NCBI GenBank assembly: GCA_964521255.1
Contig: CAZFRM010000005.1
Span: 62,001-126,000 of the forward strand
Reading direction: 5' to 3'
DNA: 64,000 nt
Source: ZC4RG29 sp964521255
Lineage (GTDB): Bacteria > Bacteroidota > Bacteroidia > Cytophagales > Cyclobacteriaceae
The position numbers were made by a program, and so were the translations under genes. The notes beneath the pieces are model-generated. The model was not told where the DNA came from. It saw only the letters and a program-made list of their open reading frames with translations, and ran no database searches. Shown here in pieces: positions 52,401-61,568 of this stretch (the first letter of the stretch is position 1; every line of letters starts with the position of its first letter).

Positions 52401-53621
52401 CTAATCAAATCTTATCGCCCTTATTGGATTGACTCGTGCGATAATCATTGTGGGTAACAACAATATCAATGTCACTACAGTAAACGTGAGAAGGTTTAAC
52501 AGGATAACAATTTCCCAGTGCCATGATATGGGTACAACGCTCATGTAATAATCTGCTGCATTCAATTTAAAGATTTCAAACTTGTATTGAAGAAAGCACA
52601 AGCCAAGCCCAAGAATATTACCGAACAATAATCCCTTTGCAATAAGGTTAACGCCTCTATACATAAAAATTTTCTGAACAAAGGAGTCTGTCGCACCTAG
52701 CGCTTTTAACATTCCTATCATTTGTGTTCGCTCCATAACAAGAATTAGTACAATAGAGATCATATTGATACACACTACAAGAAGAATGATCACCAAAAGA
52801 ATATTTACCTGGCGACTAACAAGCTCGAGCCACTCAAATACCTGAATGAATCGGTCACTGACACGCTCGATATTAAGATCGTAATCAATTCTTTCTCCGA
52901 TTCCTCTTCCTGCAGCTTCAATTCGATCGACATTAGTGGCATAAATTTCTAACCCACCACATATACTATCTGCCCATCCTTCCAATCTTTGAATCATGCG
53001 AATGTCACCCATAACGAACCGGCTGTCAAAGTACTCCGAGAGGTTCGTTTCATAAATACCGGTAACTTTTAATCTTCTGTAACGGGGAGGATCCTGAAAG
53101 AAATGGAAAACCAGGTTATCCCCTACTTTTGCTCTTAATTTATTTGCAATGACTTTACTGAGAACAACCTGATTGGCATAACCTGAATCTGGAAAATCAA
53201 TGAATGACCCTTCAACAATATTTTCCTGGAACGCCTTTACATCAAAACTTTTCCCAACACCTTTCAAAACAACACCTAAAACCTCATCATCTGTTTTTAT
53301 CAACCCGGTTTTATGCGCATACTCCTGCACATGCTTCACGTAAGGATAATTTGAATAGTGGCTATACAAATCAATATTATAATCCATTGGTGTTTCTTCC
53401 AACGAATTGTTCATCGTGAATTTCGTTACGAGAAGATGCCCACTGAAACCATAAATTTTATTCTTAACCGTTTCCTGGAATCCCTTAAGGATGAGAAAAG
53501 AAACAATGAGTGCAGCCAATCCAATTGCAATACTTCCGATGGCGATCTTGTGAATAGTAGACGAGAAACCTTCCTGCTGTTCGCGGCTGATTCTGTTGGC
53601 TATAAAATAGGATAGGTTCAA
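52401..53621 (-). CDS. LolC/LolE-type lipoprotein-releasing ABC permease
   Basis: About 406 residues, four transmembrane helices (one near 25-47, three in the C-terminal third) and a large periplasmic domain between, the MacB/LolCE topology. Conserved pieces are STIHKIAIGSIAIGLAA near the start and IVLILVMERTQMIGMLKALG, the FtsX-type segment. It would extract lipoproteins from the inner membrane together with an ATPase not encoded here. No ATG is present; TTG at 53621 (MNLSYFIANRIS) matches family starts, and TTG at 53633 is the alternative. Confidence 0.88.
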   Translation of the reverse strand: MNLSYFIANRISREQQEGFSSTIHKIAIGSIAIGLAALIVSFLILKGFQETVKNKIYGFSGHLLVTKFTMNNSLEETPMDYNIDLYSHYSNYPYVKHVQEYAHKTGLIKTDDEVLGVVLKGVGKSFDVKAFQENIVEGSFIDFPDSGYANQVVLSKVIANKLRAKVGDNLVFHFFQDPPRYRRLKVTGIYETNLSEYFDSRFVMGDIRMIQRLEGWADSICGGLEIYATNVDRIEAAGRGIGERIDYDLNIERVSDRFIQVFEWLELVSRQVNILLVIILLVVCINMISIVLILVMERTQMIGMLKALGATDSFVQKIFMYRGVNLIAKGLLFGNILGLGLCFLQYKFEIFKLNAADYYMSVVPISWHWEIVILLNLLTFTVVTLILLLPTMIIARVNPIRAIRFD

Positions 53622-53662
53622 ATTAATTATCAATTACAGTATGCCAAATGTATAAGTATGTA

Positions 53663-53756
53663 TGCAGGACATCTCTAAAAACTATTTTTTATTGGCCTCA
53701 TCCCTTCCCTTCTCCGATGGGAGAAGGACAGAGGAGGTTTTTAGAGATGCCCTGCA
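53663..53756. repeat. Palindromic element with 20-bp arms
   Basis: TGCAGGACATCTCTAAAAAC at 53663-53682 pairs with 53737-53756, one mismatch. Inside is a second hairpin, CCTTCTCC/GGAGAAGG. The intergenic element lies between divergent genes, contains no ORF and resembles the nested element at 41886-42056 in design. Confidence 0.8.
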
Positions 53757-53867
53757 CGGCTAAAAATAGTCCATTAATGATTATTCTCAACTAATTTTCA
53801 GAACCTATTTTTACAGCGGAAACAATTGGTAATTTACGAAATCAAATTCCGTTCAAGATTAACGCAT

Positions 53868-55067
53868 ATGAGATTACTTTTCTTCATACCCTTTACGCTG
53901 TTGCTTCTCTGTTTTCAATGTCCCCAAAAGGCGACTTCTGAAACTACTGACACAAATGAAAGGTTAAATTCAACAGCGCCTCAGGTTGTTGTTGGCGCTG
54001 AACAGCTATCTCTCCTGTTACCAAAATTAAAAGATAAGCGAGTGGCACTTGTGGTTAACTACACGGCCATGGTGGGCAAAAAACATCTTGCCGATACATT
54101 AAAAGACCTGGGCGTGAATCTAAAAAAAATCCTTGCTCCGGAGCACGGCTTTCGCGGCACTGCCGACGCAGGTGAACATGTAAGCGATAGTGTGGACAGC
54201 AAACTTGGTATTCCTATTGTCTCGATCTACGGGAAGAACCGTAAACCTTCTCCCGAACAAATTGCCGACATTGATATTGTTGTGTTCGACATACAAGATG
54301 TTGGTGTTCGGTTCTTCACCTACACCAGCACGATGCACCTCGTGATGGAAGCCTGTGCTGAAAACAACAAGAAGATGATTGTTCTCGATCGACCCAATCC
54401 CAATGCAAGCTATGTGGATGGTCCTGTGCTTGAACTACAATTCAAATCTTTTCTGGGGATGAATCCTGTTCCGCTTGTATACGGTCTTACCATTGGCGAA
54501 CTCGCCGGAATGATCAATGGTGAAGGATGGCTCGCCGGTGGAAAAAAATGTGATCTGGAAGTGGTGAAATTACAAAACTGGAAACACAGTGATTTTTATT
54601 CGCTGCCCATCAAACCATCTCCCAACTTACCTGGCGACCAGGCCATCAGACTATATCCATCAACGGGACTATTTGAAGGTGTGAACATAAGCCTCGGAAG
54701 AGGAACGCAAATACCTTTTCAGGTACTTGGTCACCCTGATTTAAAAAACATGCCCTTTCAATTCACACCAGTAAGCATTGACGGAATGTCTAAAACTCCG
54801 CCTTTCCAGGATAAAGTTTGTTACGGCTTGGATCTACGGGAAGTGAAGGTTGAGCCTAAAGTTGATCTATCGTACCTGATAAAACTATACAATGCTTTTC
54901 CTGATAAAGAAAAATTCTTCAACAACGGATTCAATACCCATGCCGGAACAGCAAAGCTAAAGGAGCAGATCATTAGCGGCATGACCGATGAAGAGATAAG
55001 AAAAACCTGGCAACCCGACCTTGAAAAATACAAGGTAATGCGAAAGAAGTATTTACTTTATGAATAA
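53868..55067 (+). CDS. NamZ-type (DUF1343) exo-beta-N-acetylmuramidase, lipoprotein
   Basis: About 399 residues from the ATG at 53868; a start at 53826 would add 14 residues ahead of the signal. The signal ends LLLLCFQC, so it is probably a lipoprotein. DUF1343 signatures are ILAPEHGFRG, VFDIQDVGVRFFTYTSTM, VLDRPNPNA and YPSTGLFEGVNISLGRGT. Characterised members (NamZ, family GH171) remove terminal N-acetylmuramic acid from peptidoglycan fragments, so a cell-wall recycling role at the envelope is likely. The nth gene starts 8 bp downstream. Confidence 0.92.
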   Translation: MRLLFFIPFTLLLLCFQCPQKATSETTDTNERLNSTAPQVVVGAEQLSLLLPKLKDKRVALVVNYTAMVGKKHLADTLKDLGVNLKKILAPEHGFRGTADAGEHVSDSVDSKLGIPIVSIYGKNRKPSPEQIADIDIVVFDIQDVGVRFFTYTSTMHLVMEACAENNKKMIVLDRPNPNASYVDGPVLELQFKSFLGMNPVPLVYGLTIGELAGMINGEGWLAGGKKCDLEVVKLQNWKHSDFYSLPIKPSPNLPGDQAIRLYPSTGLFEGVNISLGRGTQIPFQVLGHPDLKNMPFQFTPVSIDGMSKTPPFQDKVCYGLDLREVKVEPKVDLSYLIKLYNAFPDKEKFFNNGFNTHAGTAKLKEQIISGMTDEEIRKTWQPDLEKYKVMRKKYLLYE

Positions 55068-55075
55068 GTTTAAGC

Positions 55076-55711
55076 TTGAAGAAATCAGAAAAAGTAAATG
55101 ACATCCTTCGCATCCTGGATAAGCTCTTTCCGGACGCACCAGTTCCATTGCATCATAAGGATGCCTATACCCTATTAATTTCTGTTCTCCTCTCAGCGCA
55201 GTGTACTGACGAACGTGTAAATAAAACTACTCCTACTCTTTTCAAACAAGCTGATAATCCTTACGACATGGTCAAACTCTCGCAGGAAGAAATTCGAGAG
55301 ATCATAAAACCGTGTGGATTGTCTCCCATGAAATCAAAAGGCATTTACGGTCTCTCAAAAATTCTGATAGAAAAACACAACGGACAGGTACCTTCAACAT
55401 TTGAAGAACTGGAGGAGTTACCTGCTGTTGGACATAAGACTGCCTCTGTAGTAATGACCCAGTGGTTTGGATTACCTGCCTTTCCGGTTGATACACATAT
55501 TCATCGTCTTGCCTATCGTTGGGGACTTTCCAATGGAAAAAATGTTGAACAAACGGAACGTGATTTGAAACGATTAATTCCAGAAAAGAAATGGAACAAA
55601 GCTCATCTTCAAATCATTTATTTCGGAAGACAATATTGCCCGGCGCGCGGACATAAGTGGAAGGAATGTCCAATTTGTTCGAAATATATGAGACGTGAAT
55701 TGAGGGATTGA
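55076..55711 (+). CDS. nth: Endonuclease III (DNA glycosylase/AP lyase)
   Basis: A 211-residue base-excision repair enzyme. The helix-hairpin-helix LEELPAVGHKTASVV holds the catalytic lysine, and VDTHIHRLAYRWG the catalytic aspartate. The C-terminal iron-sulfur motif is unusual: YCPARGHKWKECPICSK has three cysteines spaced C-X9-C-X2-C, against the standard C-X6-C-X2-C-X5-C, and no fourth cysteine. Start is TTG at 55076 (MKKSEKVNDIL), supported by homologous N-termini; no ATG exists in frame. It overlaps nothing and lies 8 bp after namZ. Confidence 0.93.
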   Translation: MKKSEKVNDILRILDKLFPDAPVPLHHKDAYTLLISVLLSAQCTDERVNKTTPTLFKQADNPYDMVKLSQEEIREIIKPCGLSPMKSKGIYGLSKILIEKHNGQVPSTFEELEELPAVGHKTASVVMTQWFGLPAFPVDTHIHRLAYRWGLSNGKNVEQTERDLKRLIPEKKWNKAHLQIIYFGRQYCPARGHKWKECPICSKYMRRELRD

Positions 55712-55749
55712 GTATTTAAAATGCCTTGATCATCTGAGAACTCAACTTC

Positions 55750-55780
55750 GAAAATTTTCGTTACATTTATGAAAATTTTC
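55750..55780 (+). promoter_or_regulatory. Twin-palindrome operator of the Xre/RES pair
   Basis: GAAAATTTTC occurs twice (55750-55759 and 55771-55780), exactly 21 bp apart, about two helical turns, ending 4 bp before the antitoxin ATG. TACATTTA, a near match to the -7 consensus, lies between them. This is the layout expected for autoregulation by a dimeric antitoxin; binding is inferred. Confidence 0.7.
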
Positions 55781-55784
55781 CGGT

Positions 55785-56204
55785 ATGAATAAAACACAGG
55801 TTACTGAACTATTGGGCGGCAAGAAAGTTGTTGGTAATCCTAAAGATCTGGACACACTGGCCGAAGAAGGGCTTCCCATGAAGGCACTGATTGTCTTTAT
55901 GGAAAAAAGTAATTTGGATGAAAACCGGTTATTTACCTATCTCGATATTACCAAACGTGCTCTGGCGAATTACAAGCCACAAGAAAAACTCAGGCTGTAC
56001 GTTTCAGATCGGCTTATTCATTTAGCTGAGCTCTACGCGAAAGGCAATGAACTTTTCAATTCAACAGAAAGCTTTAATGAATGGCTAAACAGGCCTTCTA
56101 TTGATCTGTTCGGGGAGAAACCAGTTGAATTCATTCATACCCGGAAGGGCATTGATGAATTGCTCCATGTCTTGGGTCGCATTGAACATGGTGTATTGGC
56201 ATGA
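55785..56204 (+). CDS. Xre/ParS/MbcA-type antitoxin (DUF2384)
   Basis: A 139-residue antitoxin. The N-terminal half is helical with a degenerate Xre-type helix-turn-helix (LFTYLDITKRALANYKPQEK); the C-terminal half is the ParS/MbcA toxin-binding domain, with LIHLAELYAKGNELF, FNEWLNRPSIDLFG and IDELLHVLGRIEHGVLA. The C-terminal residues of this family plug the toxin's NAD site. The stop overlaps the toxin start by four bases (ATGA). A twin-palindrome operator lies directly upstream. Confidence 0.92.
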   Translation: MNKTQVTELLGGKKVVGNPKDLDTLAEEGLPMKALIVFMEKSNLDENRLFTYLDITKRALANYKPQEKLRLYVSDRLIHLAELYAKGNELFNSTESFNEWLNRPSIDLFGEKPVEFIHTRKGIDELLHVLGRIEHGVLA

Positions 56205-56662
56205 TCATTTACCGTTGTGCTTTAAAGAAATGGATCAAAGATATCAGTGGAAAAGGAGCCTATCTTTATGGTGGCCGATGGAATAGTCCTGGCTTAGCAA
56301 TGGTTTATGCTGCGGAGAACAATGTGCTGGCTGCGCTTGAAGTAGCCATGCGAATTCCATTAGAATCCATTAGTTCTGATTATTTAATGGTACCCCTTGA
56401 ATTTCCCGACTCTGTATCGATCTACAAACCCAAATTGCCGGCAGACTGGAATCTATCATTGGAAACAACGCGATCTATAGGAGCCGGGTTTTTAAAAAAA
56501 GAAAAGTACCTTATTATGAAAGTGCCTTCCGCGTTGGTTTCTGATTCCTATAATTTTCTAATCAATCCTAATCACTCTGAAATCACTAAAATAAAAGTGA
56601 TGGAGCCACGGACAATTTTATTCGACAAAAGATTAATGAAAATGATACGGACAAAAAACTGA
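56201..56662 (+). CDS. RES-domain toxin (NAD-degrading or ADP-ribosylating)
   Basis: A 153-residue RES toxin, named for its conserved Arg, Glu and Ser. Here these are the Arg of YGGRWNSPGLAMVY, the Glu of AALEVAM and the Ser of VPSALVSDSYNFLINP. Family members deplete NAD+ (MbcT type) or ADP-ribosylate targets (ParT type). It is translated by coupling to the antitoxin through the ATGA overlap and ends 46 bp before fmt. All catalytic residues are present, so the toxin looks functional. Confidence 0.92.
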   Translation: MIIYRCALKKWIKDISGKGAYLYGGRWNSPGLAMVYAAENNVLAALEVAMRIPLESISSDYLMVPLEFPDSVSIYKPKLPADWNLSLETTRSIGAGFLKKEKYLIMKVPSALVSDSYNFLINPNHSEITKIKVMEPRTILFDKRLMKMIRTKN

Positions 56663-56708
56663 AAAACTTCATCAATAAATTAATTTAGCATCTTTACTTC
56701 TCTTCCAA

Positions 56709-57644
56709 ATGCATACCCTTCGCATTGTTTTCATGGGCACACCGGAGTTTGCCGTTCCGAGTCTTGAGATACTACTTGAAAATAAATTCAATGTTGTGGC
56801 GGTCATCACAGCACCCGATAAACCGCAAGGCCGTGGACAAAAAGTTGTAGCCTCACCCGTAAAAGAATGTGCGCTGAAATATAATTTACCCATTCTTCAA
56901 CCTACTAATTTAAAATCTCCTGAATTTCTGGAACAATTAAAAAAGTACAATGCGAACCTGCAGATTGTAGTTGCTTTCAGAATGTTACCGGAAGTGGTTT
57001 GGTCAATGCCAACGTTGGGTACATTTAATTTACACGCCTCACTCCTTCCTCAATATCGGGGAGCAGCGCCCATCAATTGGGCCATTATCAATGGAGAAAA
57101 AGAAACCGGTGTAACAACATTTTTTCTTAAACACGAAATAGACACTGGCAGCATCATCTTCCAGGAAAAGGAATTAATAAGCGATACAGATAATGTGGGT
57201 ACACTTTATGAGCGCTTGATGAAAAAAGGAGCGCAGCTAGTCTTAAAAACTGTAAAAGCTATCGAGGTTGGTGAATATCCTTCGGTACCTCAAAAAGAGA
57301 ATGGAGTAGTAAAACATGCTCCCAAGATTTATAAAGAGACTTGTGAAATAAAATGGAACCAACCATCAAAGTCTATTATTGATTTTGTACGTGGTTTAAA
57401 TCCTTATCCGGCAGCCTGGATGAAGATTAATGAAAAGATCTATAAAGTATTTACTGTGTCTCCGGGTCCTGTTGATCACAGCAGTATGTCCGTTGGAAAT
57501 TACGTTACTGATGATAAAAAATTTCTACACATTAAGACAGCAGATGGCTGGCTTTCTGTAGATGAACTACAACCCGAAGGAAAGCGACGAATGAAAATCG
57601 AAGAATTCTTCCGTGGAAATAAAATTTTAAGCCTCGATTATTAA
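56709..57644 (+). CDS. fmt: Methionyl-tRNA formyltransferase
   Basis: A 311-residue enzyme that formylates initiator Met-tRNA using 10-formyl-tetrahydrofolate. It opens with RIVFMGTPEFAVPSLE, has the catalytic FNLHASLLPQYRGAAPINWAI block and the GVTTFFLKHEIDTGSII stretch, followed by the C-terminal tRNA-binding barrel. It is not near def, its usual partner in many bacteria. The start at 56709 is unambiguous. Confidence 0.96.
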   Translation: MHTLRIVFMGTPEFAVPSLEILLENKFNVVAVITAPDKPQGRGQKVVASPVKECALKYNLPILQPTNLKSPEFLEQLKKYNANLQIVVAFRMLPEVVWSMPTLGTFNLHASLLPQYRGAAPINWAIINGEKETGVTTFFLKHEIDTGSIIFQEKELISDTDNVGTLYERLMKKGAQLVLKTVKAIEVGEYPSVPQKENGVVKHAPKIYKETCEIKWNQPSKSIIDFVRGLNPYPAAWMKINEKIYKVFTVSPGPVDHSSMSVGNYVTDDKKFLHIKTADGWLSVDELQPEGKRRMKIEEFFRGNKILSLDY

Positions 57645-57654
57645 ACGTTAAGAG

Positions 57655-59115
57655 CTAAGAAAACAATAATGAAAGTCCGATAATAACAAATAAACAAAAG
57701 ACATCAAGTAGAATTCCTGCACGTATCATATCCGTTAGCCGAATATGACCACTGGCAAACAAAATAGCATTGGGTGGTGTGGATACGGGTAAAGTAAAAG
57801 CACAGCTTGCCGCAAAAGTTACCGCCATTGACAACACCAGCGGATTGTGACCGAATGCATTTGCAATTCCAAAAACCACCGGAACGAAAATAGTTGTAAG
57901 TGCAACATTACTCATGAATTCAGTAAGCACCAGCGATATGGAAGTGAGTATAGTGAGCATAACCCAAAACTCTATTGTGCCCAAACTTGAAACGGCTTCT
58001 CCAATTCGCAAAATAAGCCCTGCCTCTTCCATGCTTTTTGCAAGACACATTCCCCCACCAAATAAAATAAGAATGCCCCAGGGTAAACGCTTCGTGTCTT
58101 CCCACTTAATGATGAACTCTCCTTTTTTTAAGTTCATTGGAACGGTGAACATTAACAATCCACCGGCCATAGCGATGATTGTATCATCTAAAATATTCTT
58201 CGTCGGTTCAAGATTAAACAGGATTGTTATCCACTCATTGATGAAGGGACGAAATATCCAGCAGAAAGAAGTGATAAAAAAAATACCCAGAACAAACATC
58301 TCCGTTCTTGATATTCTTCCTAATGCCCTCAATTTTTCCTCAATTAATTCCGCAGAACCTTCTATCTTCTTGAGGTGATTAGGAAAAATAATTCTCGTTA
58401 GCATCAAATAGCAAAGCGTAAGCACTGCGAGGGATATGGGCAACCCGATTTTAAACCATTGAAGAAAAGTAAGATCCTGGTTATAAGCCTGACGATAGAA
58501 ACCCACCATTACTACATTTGGTGGTGTGCCAATGATGGTCGCCATTCCACCAATGCTGGCCGCATAGGCAATGCCAAGCATTAGAGCTGTGGCAAAATTC
58601 TTGTAACTCTTTTCAGATAAACGACTTGAAAACATTTCTCCACCAAGAAGGCTGGTGACAGACACTGCAATGGGTAACATCATAATGGCAGTAGCCGTGT
58701 TGCTGATCCACATGCTGATAAAAGCTGTAGACAACATAAATCCTGCTATGATACCATTGCCACTGGTACCGGTAAGCTTGATAAGATTCAATGCAATTCG
58801 TTGATGAAGATTATGCTTCTCCAGGCCAAGGGCAAGTATAAATCCACCCATAAACAGGAAGATTACCGGATCAGCATAAACACTTGCTGCTTCCCGAATA
58901 GAAGTTATTCCCAAAAGTGGCAGCATAACCATAGGTAGTAAAGCCGTAATTGAAATATCTACTGCTTCGGTGACCCACCAGCTTACCACCCACACCGCAA
59001 GACCAAGTACTTTGCACGCTTCAATACTTAATCCGGACCATTCTCTTAAAGAAAAGAAGATGATAAGAAAAAGCAGTGGCCCAAGAAGGAACCCGGTTAG
59101 TTTAAGTTTATTCAC
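57655..59115 (-). CDS. SLC13/DASS-family sodium-coupled anion transporter
   Basis: About 486 residues from a GTG at 59115 (MNKLKLTGFLLG); a TTG at 59151 is the alternative. It has 11-12 hydrophobic helices, the duplicated SNT signatures MWISNTATAIMMLPIA and EFMSNVALTTIFVPV, and two NPP/TPPN-type turns (IIGTPPNVVMV, STPPNAILFAS) of the family. Typical substrates are dicarboxylates, citrate or sulfate; sequence alone does not choose. No regulator or binding protein is next to it. It converges with fmt, 10 bp apart. Confidence 0.92.
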   Translation of the reverse strand: MNKLKLTGFLLGPLLFLIIFFSLREWSGLSIEACKVLGLAVWVVSWWVTEAVDISITALLPMVMLPLLGITSIREAASVYADPVIFLFMGGFILALGLEKHNLHQRIALNLIKLTGTSGNGIIAGFMLSTAFISMWISNTATAIMMLPIAVSVTSLLGGEMFSSRLSEKSYKNFATALMLGIAYAASIGGMATIIGTPPNVVMVGFYRQAYNQDLTFLQWFKIGLPISLAVLTLCYLMLTRIIFPNHLKKIEGSAELIEEKLRALGRISRTEMFVLGIFFITSFCWIFRPFINEWITILFNLEPTKNILDDTIIAMAGGLLMFTVPMNLKKGEFIIKWEDTKRLPWGILILFGGGMCLAKSMEEAGLILRIGEAVSSLGTIEFWVMLTILTSISLVLTEFMSNVALTTIFVPVVFGIANAFGHNPLVLSMAVTFAASCAFTLPVSTPPNAILFASGHIRLTDMIRAGILLDVFCLFVIIGLSLLFS

Positions 59116-59246
59116 CTGGCAAAAATTGACTGCGTAAAATAAGGAAGTCAAAGATTTTCACCTAATCCCTTATAAAATTTTAAAAGGTAATTCATCTTTA
59201 TAGATTACCGTGTCAAATTTCTAATTTGGACGATTATTAACACGCT

Positions 59247-59747
59247 ATGATTGTATCCTTAATTGCTGCTGTTGCGGAGAATATGGTGATAGGGAAAAAC
59301 AATGACCTCCCATGGAATCTTCCGGATGACATGAAATACTTTATGCAAACCACCAAAACACACCATGTGATCATGGGGAGAAAAAATTATGAATCAATTC
59401 CTGAAAAATTCAGACCGTTACCTAACCGAAGAAACATTGTTATTACCCGTCAACAAAATTTTCAGGCACCCGGCTGTGATGTCGTACACTCTTTAGACGA
59501 TGCACTCTCCATAGCCCAAAAAAATAATGAAGCAGAAGTATTTATCATCGGCGGAGCTGAGATATTTAAACAGGGAATGAAGTTCACCCAGCGAATGTAT
59601 CTTACAGAAATACACGCTGAAGTTGAAGGCGATATTTATTTCCCACCATTTGACAAAACAGAATGGAAAGAAATTTCCCGCACCCACCACAACGAAGATG
59701 AAAGGCATAAGTACGCTTTCGACTTTGTTCTTTATGAACGAATTTAA
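59247..59747 (+). CDS. folA: Dihydrofolate reductase
   Basis: A 166-residue NADPH-dependent enzyme supplying tetrahydrofolate. It has IAAVAENMVIGKNNDLPWNLPDD with the catalytic Asp after PWNLP, the VIMGRKNYESIP cofactor stretch and the VFIIGGAEIFKQ motif. It is divergent from the SLC13 gene, and an SDR gene follows 8 bp downstream on the same strand, so the two are probably cotranscribed. The thymidylate synthase gene, a common neighbour, is not present. Confidence 0.96.
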   Translation: MIVSLIAAVAENMVIGKNNDLPWNLPDDMKYFMQTTKTHHVIMGRKNYESIPEKFRPLPNRRNIVITRQQNFQAPGCDVVHSLDDALSIAQKNNEAEVFIIGGAEIFKQGMKFTQRMYLTEIHAEVEGDIYFPPFDKTEWKEISRTHHNEDERHKYAFDFVLYERI

Positions 59748-59755
59748 GTTATCGC

Positions 59756-60562
59756 ATGCCGGGTTTAAAGAATAAAGTTGTTTGGATTACCGGTGCATCA
59801 TCGGGAATTGGTGAAGCCCTTGCTTATGCGTTTTCACAAAGAGGATCAAAATTAATTCTATCGGCCAGAAGAAGCGGGGAGCTTGAGCGGGTGAAAAACA
59901 ATTGCCAGTCACCAAATGACAATGTCCATGTTCTTCCTTTTGATGTAACTCACTTTGATGAACTGCCAACCGTTACGCAAAGAGCCATTCAATTTTTTGG
60001 TTGTGTTGATTTGCTCATTAATAACTCAGGTATCAGTCAGCGGAGTTTTGCAAAAGACACGTTGCTCAACGTCGATAAACATATCATGGACGTGAATTAC
60101 TTTGGCGCCGTTGCTTTGACTAAAAGTCTTCTTCCTCATTTTCTTTCCAGGAAAAGTGGTCACATTGCTGTGGTAACAAGTGTCACAGGAAAATTCGGAA
60201 CTCCTTACCGTTCTGGCTATGCGGCTTCAAAACATGCCTTACATGGATTCTTTGATTCCCTTCGCGCTGAGCTCTGGTACGATGTAAAAGGAGCAATCAA
60301 AGTAACCATCATTTGCCCGGGATTTATTCATACACCAATAACATTATCAGCTGTAACCGGTGATGGATCCCCGCTAAACAAAATGGATGAAGGTCAATAC
60401 AAGGGGAAACCGGCCGACTGGTGTGCTGAGAAAATTATTAAAGCACTCGAAAAAGAAAAGGAAGAAGTATACATCGGAGGAAGAGAAGTATTAGGTGTTT
60501 ATTGTAAACGATTCTTTCCCAGGCTATTCTCAAGAATAATCAGAACGGCAAAAGTAAGATGA
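59756..60562 (+). CDS. SDR-family oxidoreductase
   Basis: A 268-residue classical short-chain dehydrogenase. VWITGASSGIGEALA is the nucleotide-binding loop, SARRSGEL after the second strand suggests NADP(H), NNSGISQ is the structural NAG-type motif, and VVTSVTGKFG with YAASKHALHG supplies the catalytic Ser/Tyr/Lys. The C-terminus has a basic and aromatic tail (YCKRFFPRLFSRIIR) that may touch the membrane, as in DHRS7-like proteins. Substrate is unknown. It follows folA by 8 bp. Confidence 0.88.
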   Translation: MPGLKNKVVWITGASSGIGEALAYAFSQRGSKLILSARRSGELERVKNNCQSPNDNVHVLPFDVTHFDELPTVTQRAIQFFGCVDLLINNSGISQRSFAKDTLLNVDKHIMDVNYFGAVALTKSLLPHFLSRKSGHIAVVTSVTGKFGTPYRSGYAASKHALHGFFDSLRAELWYDVKGAIKVTIICPGFIHTPITLSAVTGDGSPLNKMDEGQYKGKPADWCAEKIIKALEKEKEEVYIGGREVLGVYCKRFFPRLFSRIIRTAKVR

Positions 60563-60573
60563 GCTACATAGCG

Positions 60574-60599
60574 CAAGATTTGATTTAAATCAAATCTTG
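60574..60599. repeat. Perfect 26-bp palindrome between convergent genes
   Basis: CAAGATTTGATTT at 60574-60586 is mirrored exactly at 60587-60599. It begins 11 bp after the SDR stop and ends 12 bp before the convergent metallopeptidase stop. A bidirectional terminator is the likely role. Confidence 0.7.
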
Positions 60600-60611
60600 A
60601 AACTGATCTAA

Positions 60612-61496
60612 TCAGAGGTTTGTCGCATTAAACGTATCACCTTGTTTTAAATCGCCGGTTTCAAAACCTTTCTTAAACCAGCGCACTCTTTGTTCCGAAG
60701 TTCCGTGTGTAAATGAATCCGGAGTTACATAACCACGCGTTTGCATTTGAAGCCGGTCATCGCCGATGGCCGTTGCTGCAGTGAGCGCTTCTTCAATATC
60801 ACCAGCCTCTAAAATATTTTTGGTTTGTTGTGCATGATGGGCGAATACACCGGCGAGATAATCAGCCTGCAACTCAAGACGAACGGATAGTTGGTTATAT
60901 TGCTCTTCGCTTATCTGGCCATTCATGGAATGCACTTTATCAGTAATACCCATCAAGTGTTGAACGTGATGCCCGACTTCATGCGCAACAACATAGGCTT
61001 GTGCAAAATCACCAGGAGCGCCAAACCGTGCATTTAATTCATCAAAAAAAGAGAGATCGATATAAAGCTTTTCATCAGCGCTGCAATAAAATGGCCCGGT
61101 GGCTGCGCTTGCAAAACCGCATGCTGAACGAACATTACCTGAAAACAAAACCAGTGTGGGTTCACGATAACCCTGCAACAGACTATTCCAAACATCTTCT
61201 GTATCAGCTAAAACTGTAGCGGTAAATTCTGCCAACTGCTGCTCCTCTGCCGAAGGCGTATAAGGTTGTTCTGCGCTTTGTTCATAACCAATACCTGGAG
61301 ATGAACCCCCGATTTCCTGGAGGAGTGATAAAGGATTACGGCCGGTTAACCAACCAATAATAAGAATTACGATCACAACGCCAATGCCACCCTTCGTAAG
61401 TAGTCCGCCTCCTAAACCTCCCATCATATTACCACCTGCCCTTCGTCCGCGTTGATCTTCTACATTGGAACTTTGTCTTCTTCCTTGCCACCGCAT
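60612..61496 (-). CDS. YpfJ-type neutral zinc metallopeptidase
   Basis: A 294-residue membrane-anchored protease of the KPN_02809/YpfJ family. The N-terminus begins MRWQGRRQSSNVEDQRG, as in the family, and a transmembrane segment lies near 35-50 (GIGVVIVILIIGWL). The zinc site is VVAHEVGHHVQHLMG, with the third ligand in ELQADYLAGVFAHH. The enzyme domain faces the periplasm. Biological substrates are unknown. The first ATG at 61496 is well supported by the conserved N-terminus. Confidence 0.93.
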   Translation of the reverse strand: MRWQGRRQSSNVEDQRGRRAGGNMMGGLGGGLLTKGGIGVVIVILIIGWLTGRNPLSLLQEIGGSSPGIGYEQSAEQPYTPSAEEQQLAEFTATVLADTEDVWNSLLQGYREPTLVLFSGNVRSACGFASAATGPFYCSADEKLYIDLSFFDELNARFGAPGDFAQAYVVAHEVGHHVQHLMGITDKVHSMNGQISEEQYNQLSVRLELQADYLAGVFAHHAQQTKNILEAGDIEEALTAATAIGDDRLQMQTRGYVTPDSFTHGTSEQRVRWFKKGFETGDLKQGDTFNATNL

Positions 61497-61568
61497 ATTT
61501 GTAAGGGTTTTATAGATTTAATGTTTAATTTACCCAGTCATATATCAATCAACAATACTCGCCTTAAA

